From Microgenomates bacterium OLB22 (GTDB lineage Bacteria; Patescibacteriota; Microgenomatia; UBA1406; HO2-37-13b), in assembly GCA_001567515.1 (NCBI GenBank), contig LLEV01000019.1:1-38774 (forward strand): a stretch of 38,774 bases of DNA, read 5' to 3'. The stretch's first letter is position 1. Each line of letters starts with the position of its first letter. Below, one piece after another: positions 23,362-32,646 of this stretch. The position numbers were made by a program, and so were the translations under genes. The notes below the pieces were generated by a model. The model had not been told where the DNA came from, made no database searches, and saw only the letters and a list, made by a program, of their open reading frames with translations.

Positions 23362-23910
23362 ATGACGAAGATCATCACTGACTTTCTATCATTACTTACC
23401 GTATTGGCGCTTGTCTTCTCCGCACTACTATTGCTGGATCTGATACTTGGCATACTGACAAAGAGATCTTCAGGGATAATACCCAAAAGGATGGCCTCCG
23501 CTATTAGGGCTCAAACTGTCCCATATATTACACTCATTGCTACAATAGCAATGGCAGGTAGTCTCTACTTTTCAGATATAGCTGGATATGCTCCTTGTAA
23601 GCTTTGTTGGCTACAGAGGATTGCGATGTATCCTCTAGTTGTACTCGGACTTGTGGGTATCTCACGCAGGGACAATGGAGCCATTATCTACATCACCCCA
23701 CTGGCTATCATAGGTGGACTAATCGCTGCATATCACTACTACCACCAGATCTTACCCAATTTATCAATACCATGCAGTACAGTAGGATACTCCGTTTCTT
23801 GCTCAGAAAGGTTTTTTATGACGTACGGATTTGTTACAATCCCAATGATGGCACTAGCAGCATTTGGATTTATACTCAGTCTGATCATCTATAGTAAGAG
23901 GAAAGCATAA
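23362..23910 (+). CDS. DsbB/BdbC-like disulfide bond formation protein
   Basis: Quinone-linked membrane oxidase that would regenerate a DsbA-type thiol oxidase. 182 aa with about five membrane segments. The first active-site pair CKLC is near residue 80, followed by WLQRIAMYPL as in DsbB. The second pair is CSTVGYSVSC near residue 139. It has one more N-terminal membrane segment than the usual four-helix DsbB. No DsbA-like gene lies in the window. Confidence 0.88.
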   Translation: MTKIITDFLSLLTVLALVFSALLLLDLILGILTKRSSGIIPKRMASAIRAQTVPYITLIATIAMAGSLYFSDIAGYAPCKLCWLQRIAMYPLVVLGLVGISRRDNGAIIYITPLAIIGGLIAAYHYYHQILPNLSIPCSTVGYSVSCSERFFMTYGFVTIPMMALAAFGFILSLIIYSKRKA

Positions 23911-23937
23911 TTACTTGTCTCTCTTATACATGTGGGC

Positions 23938-23943
23938 TACAAT
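23938..23943 (+). promoter_or_regulatory. -10 box of cysS (leaderless)
   Basis: GCTACAAT, exactly 6 nt before ATG 23950. This rules out the upstream start at 23932. Confidence 0.65.
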
Positions 23944-23949
23944 GCCTGC

Positions 23950-25374
23950 ATGCGTATCTATAATACTGCGACTAGGTTGATCGAGGACTTTACTCCACTT
24001 AACGGCCCGAAGGTAACTTTTTATGCGTGTGGATTTACTTCATATGACTTTGCTCACATTGGTCATGCACGCAAATATACCAATGATGACGTACTAAAGA
24101 GGGCTCTGACACACTTTGGTTACGATGTAAATCATGTGATGAATATCACTGATGTCGGTCATCTAGTAAGCGACGGAGATGAGGGGGATGACAAGATAGC
24201 CAAAGGGGCTACGAAATATGGAAAAACCGTGGATGAGGTAGCAACGTTCTTCACTGATGATTTTCTATCCATGATCGACCATATGGGGATCATCCGCCCC
24301 GACCATATCCCTCATGCGACAGATCACATTGCTGAGATGATCACTCTCATCCAGAGATTACTGGATAAAGGTCATGCCTACATAACGCAGGAAGCGATCT
24401 ATTTTGATGTCACCACATTTGCGAGCTATGGAAAACTCGGTGGGCAAGCACTCGAAGACAAGAAAACTGCAGTCCGAGAAGAAGTGGTTGCTGGGACACA
24501 AAAGAGAAATCCAGCGGACTTTTCTCTTTGGTTTTTCAGAGTAGGAAGATTTGCCAACCATGCTATGCATTGGGATAGCCCATGGGGAGACGGTTTCCCA
24601 GGATGGCATATCGAGTGTTCAGCTATGTCCATGAAATACCTGGGGGAGACGATCGATATTCACTCCGGTGGGATTGATCTGATACCGGTCCATCATGAAG
24701 ATGAAATAGCTCAATCAGAAGCAGCCACCGGAAAACCATTTGTGAAGTACTGGTTCCACAGTTACTTCCTGATGGTAGATGGGACGAAGATGAGTAAGTC
24801 TCTAGGAAATTTCTTGCGGCTTAAAGATATTGAAGATAATGGATATTCACCCATGTCACTACGATATCTCTTCCTGCAGGCTCACTACCGGTCTGAAATG
24901 AACTTTACCTGGGAATCGCTTCAAGGAGCAGACACGGCATATAAAAAGCTCCTCTCAATAGTCAGACAACTAAAGGCCGAGACACAAAGACTGTCCCTGT
25001 CACCCGAGAAGTTGCAAAAGACTGCTGTGTATATGAGGCGATTTGACGAGGCGATCGCCAATGACCTACAGATGCCACAGGCCCTGGCGATAGTGTGGGA
25101 AGTGATCAAATCCAATGTGCCTGCCGAGGACAAGCTGGACTTTCTACTCGAAGCTGATAGGGTACTAGGTCTGGGGCTAAGTGACCTTACAGATATACCT
25201 CATGACCCTATTGCTCCCTTGCCCCCAGACATACAGCAACTTAAATACATTCGTGATCAAGCACGTGCAGATGGTAACTATGCTCGTTCAGATGAGCTGC
25301 GTAAAGCACTCGAAGAAGCCGGGTATGAAGTGAGTGATACCGCTACCGGTACAGTTGTTACAAAAACATCTTAA
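23950..25374 (+). CDS. cysS: Cysteinyl-tRNA synthetase
   Basis: Class I synthetase for cysteine. 474 aa from the leaderless ATG at 23950, so MRIYNTATR is the N-terminus. HIGH is seen in DFAHIGHARKY near residue 37 and KMSKS in GTKMSKSLGNF near residue 280. Zinc ligands are the Cys in FYACGFTSYD, HIECSAMS and HHEDEIAQSE. The frame is intact. The stop overlaps the start of the kinase gene (TAATG). Confidence 0.96.
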   Translation: MRIYNTATRLIEDFTPLNGPKVTFYACGFTSYDFAHIGHARKYTNDDVLKRALTHFGYDVNHVMNITDVGHLVSDGDEGDDKIAKGATKYGKTVDEVATFFTDDFLSMIDHMGIIRPDHIPHATDHIAEMITLIQRLLDKGHAYITQEAIYFDVTTFASYGKLGGQALEDKKTAVREEVVAGTQKRNPADFSLWFFRVGRFANHAMHWDSPWGDGFPGWHIECSAMSMKYLGETIDIHSGGIDLIPVHHEDEIAQSEAATGKPFVKYWFHSYFLMVDGTKMSKSLGNFLRLKDIEDNGYSPMSLRYLFLQAHYRSEMNFTWESLQGADTAYKKLLSIVRQLKAETQRLSLSPEKLQKTAVYMRRFDEAIANDLQMPQALAIVWEVIKSNVPAEDKLDFLLEADRVLGLGLSDLTDIPHDPIAPLPPDIQQLKYIRDQARADGNYARSDELRKALEEAGYEVSDTATGTVVTKTS

Positions 25375-26269
25375 TGGCGATGTCTACAACAGTACCATCA
25401 GGAGTTCTTGAAGCTATACAGGATAGATATGGCTTTTCTGAATTCAGCACAGAGCCGATATATAGCTATTACGGAGGCGTTTTTGATCTAATAACTCGTG
25501 AGGGGCAGTCATACATACTTAAGATCGCCCGGGATCCAGATACATACAAGTTAGAACATCTTAAAGCCGAAATCGAGTTCTGCAGTATCGTCAAAGAAAA
25601 GATCACTGCGTTTGTAACTCAATCATACATCCCGGATAAAGAAGGAATTATCATTCAAAAAAGTGACTCCGTCGTTTTTTATCTTTTACAAAAGCACGAA
25701 ATTATCGAAAAAAAGCTACTTTCAGCCTACGATCAACAATCCATAGGGAAGCTTATGAGCATTTTTCATACAAATCTAAAATCTTTCGATCATCCTGGTA
25801 TCGGAGGGACATCTTGGATGAGAGAAGTTGAAGCAGACCAATACGCCATGTTGTTAAGCGTATTGCCAGAGGAACAATTTGCCCCATATATCAGTCCTCT
25901 TGATTACACTGGGCTGAATCTAACTAAAACACTTATTCACGGAGATTGGCATGATGGAAATATGTCTTTTACCGATCCACCTTTCTTGTTTGACCTTGAT
26001 ACACTCAGCTACGGTTCTCCTGCCGAGGAGATAGCACGAACTTTGACTCATTGGGATGCCGGGTTGGTACCTGTTAAACAATTTTATGACAATCTGCTAA
26101 TCGGATACGGAGAAGGCTCCTGCTACAAGAAATCGAACAAATCCCCCGCATTGCTGTAGCCATGTGCTACAAGAAATATGTTGAATTATTGCAACATGGA
26201 GATCAGCCCTATGCTGACAGTTACTTGAAAATGGCAGAAGAGATAAAGGTTATTTTTGATTTGACGTAA
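25374..26269 (+). CDS. Aminoglycoside-phosphotransferase-like (APH/choline kinase fold) kinase (frame break)
   Basis: Small-molecule kinase of the APH fold. The Brenner motif HGDWHDGN lies near residue 187 and the metal-binding LFDLDTLSYG near residue 201; the ATP-binding N-lobe has YILKIARD. The frame breaks by -1 near 26115-26118, after which LLLQEIEQIPRIAVAMCYKK continues to TAA 26267-26269, giving about 298 aa. Substrate unknown; the family includes antibiotic, homoserine, choline and sugar kinases. Start overlaps the cysS stop. Confidence 0.75.
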
Positions 26270-26310
26270 GATTTCAACCAACCCAGGGGATTGCTACTTG
26301 TAAGTTAGTA

Positions 26311-26384
26311 TCATCCTGAACTTGATCCAGGATCTCCAAATACAAAGTAGCAAAGCCTGGATCCCAAATCAAGTTTGGGATGAC
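26311..26384. repeat. Palindromic TCATCCTGAACTTGATCCAG repeat
   Basis: Left part TCATCCTGAACTTGATCCAG then GATCT; right part CCTGGATCCCAAATC and TTTGGGATGAC. This resembles widely dispersed bacterial palindromic elements and may also terminate the kinase transcript. Confidence 0.6.
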
Positions 26385-26394
26385 TGAGGTGTTG

Positions 26395-26439
26395 AAAAAA
26401 AGCCCCCTTCGCCACCCATCGGGGCAGCTACGGAGGGCT
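26395..26439 (-). terminator. Terminator of the minus-strand orphan
   Basis: On the minus strand AGCCC...GGGCT with inner CCCC/GGG pairing is followed by seven T (26395-26401 in plus coordinates). Confidence 0.7.
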
Positions 26440-26442
26440 GTG

Positions 26443-26853
26443 TTACTCGCTTTTAAGAACGTACAATCGAGTTGTAGCCGAATGATAACCATCCAAAAAG
26501 GCGGCATCATCCATATTACGAATACTTCCTGGAGGATCAATTTCAAAGGCGACTACCACATCTCTGTACTCAGCCGGGATCTGGGCCAGAACCTCAGCAA
26601 TCGATGGTTTAAAGAACACTGGTGCCCCATAGCTATGATATGTAGTGATATCACAGAGCACTTCAAACACTGGCGCTTTCTCTGCGGGAATGGGGGCCCA
26701 TGTATAAGCAACATTAAAAAGATCAACTGGCTTGATGTAACACTTGCCTCTGGAGCCAAAATCCACCACTGGCTTGATCCTTAGAGCAAGCTGCCTGACC
26801 ATCATACGAGGGACCTTTGGGATCCACACTCTCGGGGGATCAGTCCTGACCAT
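26443..26853 (-). CDS. Hypothetical protein (orphan cassette)
   Basis: 136 aa, not recognised; mixed alpha/beta composition without membrane segments or a signal peptide. The promoter TATACT (26895-26900), an AAAAGGACGG ribosome site and a terminator right after the stop make it a self-contained unit like the island cassettes. It lacks the island C-terminal hallmark. The plus-strand open frame across the same region is a shadow: it has no promoter or ribosome site and an atypical composition. Confidence 0.6.
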   Translation of the reverse strand: MVRTDPPRVWIPKVPRMMVRQLALRIKPVVDFGSRGKCYIKPVDLFNVAYTWAPIPAEKAPVFEVLCDITTYHSYGAPVFFKPSIAEVLAQIPAEYRDVVVAFEIDPPGSIRNMDDAAFLDGYHSATTRLYVLKSE

Positions 26854-26894
26854 CTGTACTACCGTCCTTTTCTAAGCGTCGTGCACGCGGAGTA

Positions 26895-26900
26895 AGTATA
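26895..26900 (-). promoter_or_regulatory. -10 box of the 26443-26853 orphan
   Basis: TATACT on the minus strand, about 41 nt before the ATG. The leader has an AAAAGGACGG ribosome site. Confidence 0.5.
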
Positions 26901-26936
26901 CCCAACTATAGGATTAATTTCAAGATTGGAAAGCAA

Positions 26937-27109
26937 CCAACCCCGGGGGTTTGTAAGGAGGGTAAACAGCTTTAAGAAAGTCAATGACTACCTTCATTAT
27001 CCATCGAATCTCTAGAAAGCCCCGAGGTTTCTACTTAAACCAACCCCCGGGGTTGGCAATTCAGGATGACCACACTTCGTCAGGTACAGGACTGTACCTG
27101 ACTACGAAG
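26937..27109. repeat. Gene-free interval with strong palindromes
   Basis: CCAACCCCGGGGGTTTG (26937-26953) and AAACCAACCCCCGGGG then TTGG (27037-27056) are GC-rich palindromes that bound a 120-nt segment. They are near-identical to each other when inverted. Next, CTTCGT-CAGGTACAG (27075-27089) pairs with CTGTACCTG-ACGAAG (27092-27109) in a 15-bp stem with one bulge. From 27118 to 27215 the sequence is AT-rich with TTAGG words. No coding frame is supported in 26901-27316. Confidence 0.6.
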
Positions 27110-27316
27110 GGGCAGGCATTAGGTTTGGAGATTTGAATTTATAATTTTGGATTTGGTTAGCATTTAGGATTTTATTAGGGAACATTAGGTTTTTAGGTTA
27201 ATTTGAATTAACAATCTTAACTTGGGATGATATTGACTATTCATGTGTTGATTTTAGAGCAGTCATTTGGTATAGTTCTAACCAATTAGGAGCACCCATA
27301 GTGCTTATATGTACAC

Positions 27317-27586
27317 ATGAATACCTACGAATTTACCTTTATCACCACAACTGATAATAAGACAACCATGAGTGCTGTCGAGAAAATACTCTCAGACAAC
27401 CAAGCAGATGTCACTGCCCGTGATACTTGGGGCAAAAGGACGCTCGCCTATCCCATCAAGAAGCAGACTGAGGGGTTCTATCACCTTTGGACCGTCCAAA
27501 TATCGCCAAAGTCAATCTTAGACGTGCGTAGAAAACTAGAACACAGTGAAGATGTTATCCGTTACTTACTGCTCAAGAGAGCTTAA
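27317..27586 (+). CDS. rpsF: 30S ribosomal protein bS6
   Basis: 89 aa. YEFTFITTTDNK at the N-terminus, WGKRTLAYPIKKQTEGFYHL in the middle and VIRYLLLKR near the end are typical of bS6. It is followed 5 nt later by ssb and then rpsR, the classical rpsF-ssb-rpsR order. The promoter is uncertain; TATAGT near 27271 is a candidate. Confidence 0.95.
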   Translation: MNTYEFTFITTTDNKTTMSAVEKILSDNQADVTARDTWGKRTLAYPIKKQTEGFYHLWTVQISPKSILDVRRKLEHSEDVIRYLLLKRA

Positions 27587-27591
27587 TTAGT

Positions 27592-28067
27592 ATGGCGAGT
27601 AAGTCTCTCAATCGTGTTGTGCTCATGGGGAACCTCACCCGTGACCCGGAGCTCAAGTACACTCCCCAAGGAACTGCCGTCTGTACCTTTGGACTTGCAA
27701 CAAATAGGGGATGGACGACTACGACTGGCGAGCTCAAAGAAGATGTGCAGTATCATCGTATAGTAGCCTGGCAAAAATTAGCTGAACTTTGTGCGCAGTT
27801 ATTAAAGAAGGGAAGAAAAGTATATCTAGAGGGACGCATTGTCTATCGTAGCTATACTGGAAAAGATGGACAAGAACGTCAGTCAACTGAGATCATCATG
27901 AGCGATTTTATCTCTTCGACGATAGAAGGACAGGTGATAGTGTTGCAATGCCCACTACAGATAAGCCGAAAGCTGATGAGGCCGAGTTTAGCGTAGAGGA
28001 CTTGGCAGCAATTGATTCAGAGACTGAGGATACGAGTAAAATTACTAGTGACGACATGCCATTTTAA
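27592..28067 (+). CDS. ssb: Single-stranded DNA-binding protein (frame break)
   Basis: SSB with an OB fold: LNRVVLMGNLTRDPELKYTP at the N-terminus and KVYLEGRIVYRSY in the last strand. The frame breaks by -1 near 27914-27922. Corrected, it continues as DRRTGDSVAMPTTDKPKADE to an acidic tail ending DDMPF, the conserved protein-interaction tip, at TAA 28065-28067. About 158 aa. The normal tail shows that the downstream frame is genuine coding sequence. Confidence 0.93.
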
Positions 28068-28073
28068 AGACCT

Positions 28074-28349
28074 ATGACAAAATGTTATTTCAAAACACAC
28101 AATATCGAGCCTGATTTCAAAGATGTGGAGACACTCAAGAAGTTTTTGACAGCCCGCATGAAGATCATGGACCCAGCACGTTCTGGAGTATGTGCAAAGT
28201 ATCAGCGAAAGCTGGCAAAACAGATCAAGTATGCAAGGTACATGGCCCTCATCCCCTATACTGCCTATCAAGGCATGAGAATTGAGAAAAATGTGGCAGA
28301 TATGGATCGCAGTGAGGAAACTGAGTATGTCAATCCTTCACAGGGATAA
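28074..28349 (+). CDS. rpsR: 30S ribosomal protein bS18
   Basis: 91 aa. The core DVETLKKFLTARMKIMDPAR and SGVCAKYQRKLAKQIKYARY matches the conserved bS18 region (D-x-x-x-L-x-x-F, G-x-x-x-x-x-x-Q-x-x-x-x-x-I-K-x-A-R). It has a longer C-terminal tail than usual. Third gene of rpsF-ssb-rpsR. Confidence 0.94.
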   Translation: MTKCYFKTHNIEPDFKDVETLKKFLTARMKIMDPARSGVCAKYQRKLAKQIKYARYMALIPYTAYQGMRIEKNVADMDRSEETEYVNPSQG

Positions 28350-28380
28350 TACACTCTTTGCTTTTTGATTTTCCCCCCGC

Positions 28381-28386
28381 TACAAT
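28381..28386 (+). promoter_or_regulatory. -10 box of the C-terminal protease gene (leaderless)
   Basis: TACAAT exactly 6 nt before the ATG at 28393. Confidence 0.6.
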
Positions 28387-28392
28387 AACAAA

Positions 28393-29643
28393 ATGTCTTT
28401 CATTGCGTGGATGAAAAAACCGACTAATCTTCTTTTCTTTGTTTCATTCTGTTTACTCTTATATGCAGTCGGCTATAAGTCTGGTCAGTACTCTACAAAG
28501 CAAACTATACAAGGGACGAACAAGTCTTATATAGTCACTAAGCAAGAGGAAGGTAACACCTACAATATTGACTTTTCACTTTTCTGGGATACCTGGAAAG
28601 AGCTTGAAAATCAATTTGTAGACAAAGATAAACTTGATCCAAAGGAAATGTACTATGGTGCGATCAAAGGTATGGTAGCATCTCTTGGCGATCCATACAC
28701 CTTTTTCTTGACACCAAAGGAAAATCAGTCAAGTAAAGATGACCTTGGTGGAAAATTTGAGGGAATCGGAGCTGAACTCGGTCTGGAGAATAACCAGATC
28801 ATCATCACCAGTCCGCTCCAAGACTCACCAGCTGAAAAAGCTGGGATTAAACCACGCGATCAAATCCTGAAAGTAGATGGCGATTCTACAGCTGGGTGGA
28901 CCCTGTCACAGGCAGTGCAAAAGATCCGTGGGGAAAAGGGGACGAAAGTAACGCTCACCATCCTAAGAGGAAATGATCAAAAGGACATCACCATAGTGAG
29001 GAATACCATTACCGTAGCCTCTGTAGAGACCAGCTACGCAAAATCAACAGCTATCATCCATCTCAATAGATTTGGGGATACTACTAACAATGAATGGGAT
29101 AAAGCCATCGATGAAATCTCACTGAAAATACAGAATGGGACAGTGAAAGATGTACTTCTTGATGTGCGAAACAACCCTGGCGGATTTTTAGATGGGGCTG
29201 TTTATATCGCTTCGGAGTTTTTGCCTAAGGGCAAACTAGTAGTCCGACAAGAGTACAAGAGTGGCAAGTATGAAGACTACAGTGTTGAGAGGGCGGGAAG
29301 ACTACTCGCTATCCCCACTGCTGTCCTGGTCAATGGCGGCTCTGCTTCAGCTTCTGAGATTGTGGCTGGTGCTCTGCGAGATCATGGAAGAGCTAAGGTG
29401 ATTGGGGAGAAATCATTTGGGAAAGGATCAATCCAAGTAGCGTTAGACCTCAAAGATGGGGCGGGGGTGCACGTCACTATTGCAAAATGGAAACTACCAA
29501 AAGGTGATTGGATCCACCAGAAAGGGATTGAGCCGCAAGTCAAAATCCCTCAGACAGAACTGGCTAATGGGGATACTATTACTGATGAAACCGACTCTCA
29601 ATTGCAAAAAGCCATTGAATACATAGAGAAAAATAGTAAATAA
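28393..29643 (+). CDS. S41 family C-terminal processing peptidase
   Basis: Membrane-anchored serine protease of the CtpA/Prc type. 416 aa. An N-terminal anchor (NLLFFVSFCLLLYAVGY) is followed by a PDZ domain at about residues 115-200. The catalytic Ser lies in NGGSASASEIVAGALRDHGR and the Lys in GEKSFGKGSIQ, about 26 residues later. It faces the outside and probably trims envelope proteins. HtrA follows after 14 nt, so the two proteases may form one unit. Confidence 0.93.
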   Translation: MSFIAWMKKPTNLLFFVSFCLLLYAVGYKSGQYSTKQTIQGTNKSYIVTKQEEGNTYNIDFSLFWDTWKELENQFVDKDKLDPKEMYYGAIKGMVASLGDPYTFFLTPKENQSSKDDLGGKFEGIGAELGLENNQIIITSPLQDSPAEKAGIKPRDQILKVDGDSTAGWTLSQAVQKIRGEKGTKVTLTILRGNDQKDITIVRNTITVASVETSYAKSTAIIHLNRFGDTTNNEWDKAIDEISLKIQNGTVKDVLLDVRNNPGGFLDGAVYIASEFLPKGKLVVRQEYKSGKYEDYSVERAGRLLAIPTAVLVNGGSASASEIVAGALRDHGRAKVIGEKSFGKGSIQVALDLKDGAGVHVTIAKWKLPKGDWIHQKGIEPQVKIPQTELANGDTITDETDSQLQKAIEYIEKNSK

Positions 29644-29657
29644 TACCTAGAAGTACT

Positions 29658-30793
29658 ATGAAACGACTTGTAAGTCTTCTCATCATATTGTGTGCTGTCC
29701 TTTACGTGGGTTCATACTATCAATGGATCAAGGTACCCACACCAAAACAACCATTTGAAGTCCCACAGCCAGAGCAAACTCTTCGCATCACCTCAGAAGA
29801 CTCCGCGGTGACAACAGCCGTAGAGAAGAGCCTGCCTTCTGTCGTCACAATAAGCATAAAAAAAACTACCCAAGCACGAGATACTGTGAGGATAAATCCT
29901 CTCAATCCGTTTTCTCCTTTTGAAACTATCCCAGGAACCCCCCAAGAGGTTGAAGGGAACATTGGGAGTGGTTTTATCATAAAAAGTGATGGGCTGATAG
30001 TCACCAATAAGCATGTTGTCTCTGACGAAGAAGCCACCTACACAGTCATAGCCAGTGATGATAAGGAATATCCAGTAAAACAGATCTCCCGGGATCCTCT
30101 CAACGACCTTGCAATCCTCAAGATCGAAGCTAAAGACCTTAAAGCCCTAACATTTGGTGATTCGACAAAATTAAAACTCGGACAAACTGTCATCGCAATG
30201 GGGACACCACTGGGAGAGTTTCGCAATAGTGTAACGAAAGGTATTATCTCGGGTCTCGGTAGGGGCATTACAGCAGGATCTGAATTTGACCAATCAGCTG
30301 AGCGCTAGATGATGTCATCCAGACTGATGCGGCGATAAACCCAGGAAATTCAGGTGGACCATTGGTAAACTTGGCAGGGGAAGTCATAGGGATCAATGTC
30401 GCGGTATCACAAGCCGGGCAAAGTATTGGCTTTGCTATCCCAATTAATGTAGTACATGATCTTACCGAGCATTTCATCTCTAACTCTGGCCTCATACAAC
30501 GACCATTTCTCGGCATACGATATCAGATCCTGGATAAGCAGACTGCTATACTTCACGATGTCCCTGAGGGAGCATATGTCGTATCCGTAGAGAAAAACTC
30601 TGGCGCAGAAGTAGCAGGGGTCCAACCAGATGATATCATCACTTCAATTGATGGGAAGCAAGTAGAGAAAGATATGAAGCCAACGCTCAGAGAGCTCATC
30701 CAGGCAAAAAAAGCCACTGACACTGTAAAGATAATTCTTTGGAGAGATGGTAAATCACAAACGCTCACTGTCAAACTCGGGCTATCGCAGTAG
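29658..30793 (+). CDS. HtrA/DegP family serine protease (frame break)
   Basis: Envelope quality-control protease. An N-terminal signal anchor is followed by the trypsin-like triad: His in VTNKHVVSD, Asp in [11 protein letters not shown] and Ser in [12 protein letters not shown] single PDZ domain follows (about residues 280-375). The frame breaks by -1 near 30300-30305, between FDQSAER and [17 protein letters not shown]; the second part would otherwise lack a start. About 378 aa when joined, the length of a one-PDZ HtrA. Confidence 0.92.
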
Positions 30794-30834
30794 CAAAGAC
30801 GTCTTCTCTTATTGTTCACTTAGCTATGTTTATC

Positions 30835-30843
30835 TGCTAGAAT
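30835..30843 (+). promoter_or_regulatory. Extended -10 promoter of the 30902-31114 orphan
   Basis: TGCTAGAAT, resembling the island promoters. Confidence 0.5.
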
Positions 30844-30901
30844 TACAAGGGCCTATCCCTCTGGTGAAGGATGACGAGTGCAGAGACACATGGAGCGTAA
30901 G

Positions 30902-31114
30902 ATGAATCAGGTTGCCAAGCCAGTTAAGCCATTTTATCTTACTTACCAGGATCCAGCTACAAAAAGCTGGCATGTTCTGGACGCTTACCCTATTTCACGG
31001 ATTTCAGGGATAAAATCTATGCAGAATAGATGTACCGTAAACAAGGTGATCCCCCCAGGAGCCATAGTAAGATTTTCGGATTCTGCCGGGGTTGTCCACC
31101 CTATACCAAGATAG
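30902..31114 (+). CDS. Hypothetical small protein (orphan cassette)
   Basis: 70 aa from ATG 30902, chosen because GGAG lies 6 nt upstream; the frame is open from GTG 30878. The protein is basic, with KSWHVLDAYPISRISGIKSM and IPPGAIVRFSDSAGVVHPIP, perhaps a small beta-rich fold. No family recognised. Its own promoter and a perfect terminator make it a cassette in the island style. Confidence 0.6.
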   Translation: MNQVAKPVKPFYLTYQDPATKSWHVLDAYPISRISGIKSMQNRCTVNKVIPPGAIVRFSDSAGVVHPIPR

Positions 31115-31120
31115 GACTAT

Positions 31121-31148
31121 GAGGGAGTAGTTACTCCCTCTTTTTTTT
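31121..31148 (+). terminator. Terminator of the 30902-31114 orphan
   Basis: GAGGGAGTA (31121-31129) pairs perfectly with TACTCCCTC (31132-31140), followed by eight T. Confidence 0.92.
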
Positions 31149-31184
31149 GTTGGAGTTTCAAGAAAAAGGAGTAACTTTTCTGCA

Positions 31185-31258
31185 GTCATCCTAAACGAAG
31201 TGAAGAATTTTACAACGGAGTTTTTTCTGCTAGATCCTTCGCTTAAGCTCAGGTTGAC
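31185..31258. repeat. Dispersed GTCATCCTAAACG repeat
   Basis: GTCATCCTAAACGAAGTGAA at the left, AGATCCTTCGCTTAAGCTCA then GGTTGAC at the right; a diverged copy of the element at 14024-14110. Confidence 0.55.
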
Positions 31259-31303
31259 TCAATACTTTTCTTGCTTCAACTCATCATTATGTTTTATGGT
31301 AAT

Positions 31304-31350
31304 ACATTGATAGTATCGATCAAATCGATAGCAACGATTCTATTGTGATC
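31304..31350. repeat. ATCGAT-rich element, copy 3 (upstream of hisS)
   Basis: Shares AATCGATAGCAACGAT and a GATCAG end with the copy upstream of frr. It ends about 3 nt before the hisS -10 box, a position suited to an operator. Confidence 0.6.
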
Positions 31351-31353
31351 AGC

Positions 31354-31359
31354 TATAAT
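31354..31359 (+). promoter_or_regulatory. -10 box of hisS (leaderless)
   Basis: TATAAT, 5 nt before the ATG at 31365. Confidence 0.65.
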
Positions 31360-31364
31360 AGAGC

Positions 31365-32634
31365 ATGGCACAGAAAGTCCCCTCCGCGATAAAAGGATTC
31401 AAAGATAAGTATCCTGCTGAGAAAGCCCAACAAGACTGGCTATTTCATAAGCTCACAGAAGTAATCAAATCATTTGGATATAGCTCGTATGACGGCCCTC
31501 TTATAGAGCCTATTGACTTGTATCTCAATAAGTCTTCTGAAGAGCTCGTTCGCGAACAGACATTTGGACTTGTTGACAGAGATGGCAGAAAGCTAGTCCT
31601 ACGACCTGAAATGACACCAACGCTCGCGCGTATGGTCGCAGCTCGTGCTATGGAGCTAGTCATACCACTGCGCTGGTTCAATATCGGACTACGATATCGC
31701 TATGAGGCTCCACAGAAGGGAAGGTCACGGGAGTTTTATCAGATCGACTGTGACTTGATCGGTCCTGATAGTCGTATAGCAGATGCTGAGATTATCAGTA
31801 TTGCCGCTCTCCTTTTACGAGCTCTTGGAGTAACACCGCAAGAGGCTGTAGTCTATGTCAATTCACGATCAAGCATGAAGGATTTTTTTAAAGCAAATGG
31901 CATTTCAGACGACCTTCAAAAGCCAATCCTCACCATTATTGACCGCATGGAGAAGCAGCCTGTTGAGATAAGCCACAAAGCCATCTTAGATCTGGGGGTT
32001 GACCGACAAGTAGTGGATAAAATTCTCAATATAGATCCTAATGATGCCCCTATCCCCCCCGACATCGGAGAATGTCTTTCTTACTGTAAGTCGTATGGTG
32101 TAGCAGACTACATCGAATACAACCCCCGGATTGTGAGAGGGCTTGATTATTACACAGGAATAGTGTTTGAAGTAAAAGCACGACATGGACTTACGCGGTC
32201 GCTTTATGGTGGTGGTAGATATAACAATCTGATCACTTCATACGGTGCAAACCGAGATCTCCCGGGGGTAGGATTTGCCACATCAGATGTCATTCTGTTG
32301 GCATTTTTACAAGATCTTGGAAAACTTCCAGATTTTAAGGGAACGAGCACAATAATACTTGCCCCCCTATTTGAAAATGAAGATCCTGCGTACGTATTTG
32401 GGTGGTGTCAGGATTTGCGTAAAGAAGGTATGGCTGTCGAGACCTATCCAGAACAGGCACCTCTCAGTAAACAGCTGACCTACGCTCAGAAAGCAGGAAT
32501 CCCTTTTGTCCTTATCGCGGGAGAAAAAGGAACGCAAAGATGGTAACGTCACGATAAAAAATATGACATCAGGAGAGCAACATACTGTGACCACAGTAGC
32601 TCACATAAAAAAGCTTGTACAAGATCAATTATAA
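31365..32634 (+). CDS. hisS: Histidyl-tRNA synthetase (frame break)
   Basis: Class II synthetase. Motif 2 region: RWFNIGLRYRYEAPQKGRSR then EFYQ. The histidine-binding signature RGLDYYTGIVFE lies near residue 259, and LYGGGRYNNLI follows as motif 3 approaches. The frame breaks in five A (32524-32528). With four A it runs through ERKDGNVTIKNMTSGEQHTV to TAA 32632-32634 and completes the anticodon-binding domain. About 422 aa, a normal length. Confidence 0.94.
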
Positions 32635-32646
32635 ATACCTGTACCT

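Noticed and set aside
26380-26784. Plus-strand open frame of 134 codons
   Set aside because: Antisense to the 26443-26853 gene, which has promoter, ribosome site and terminator; this frame has none.
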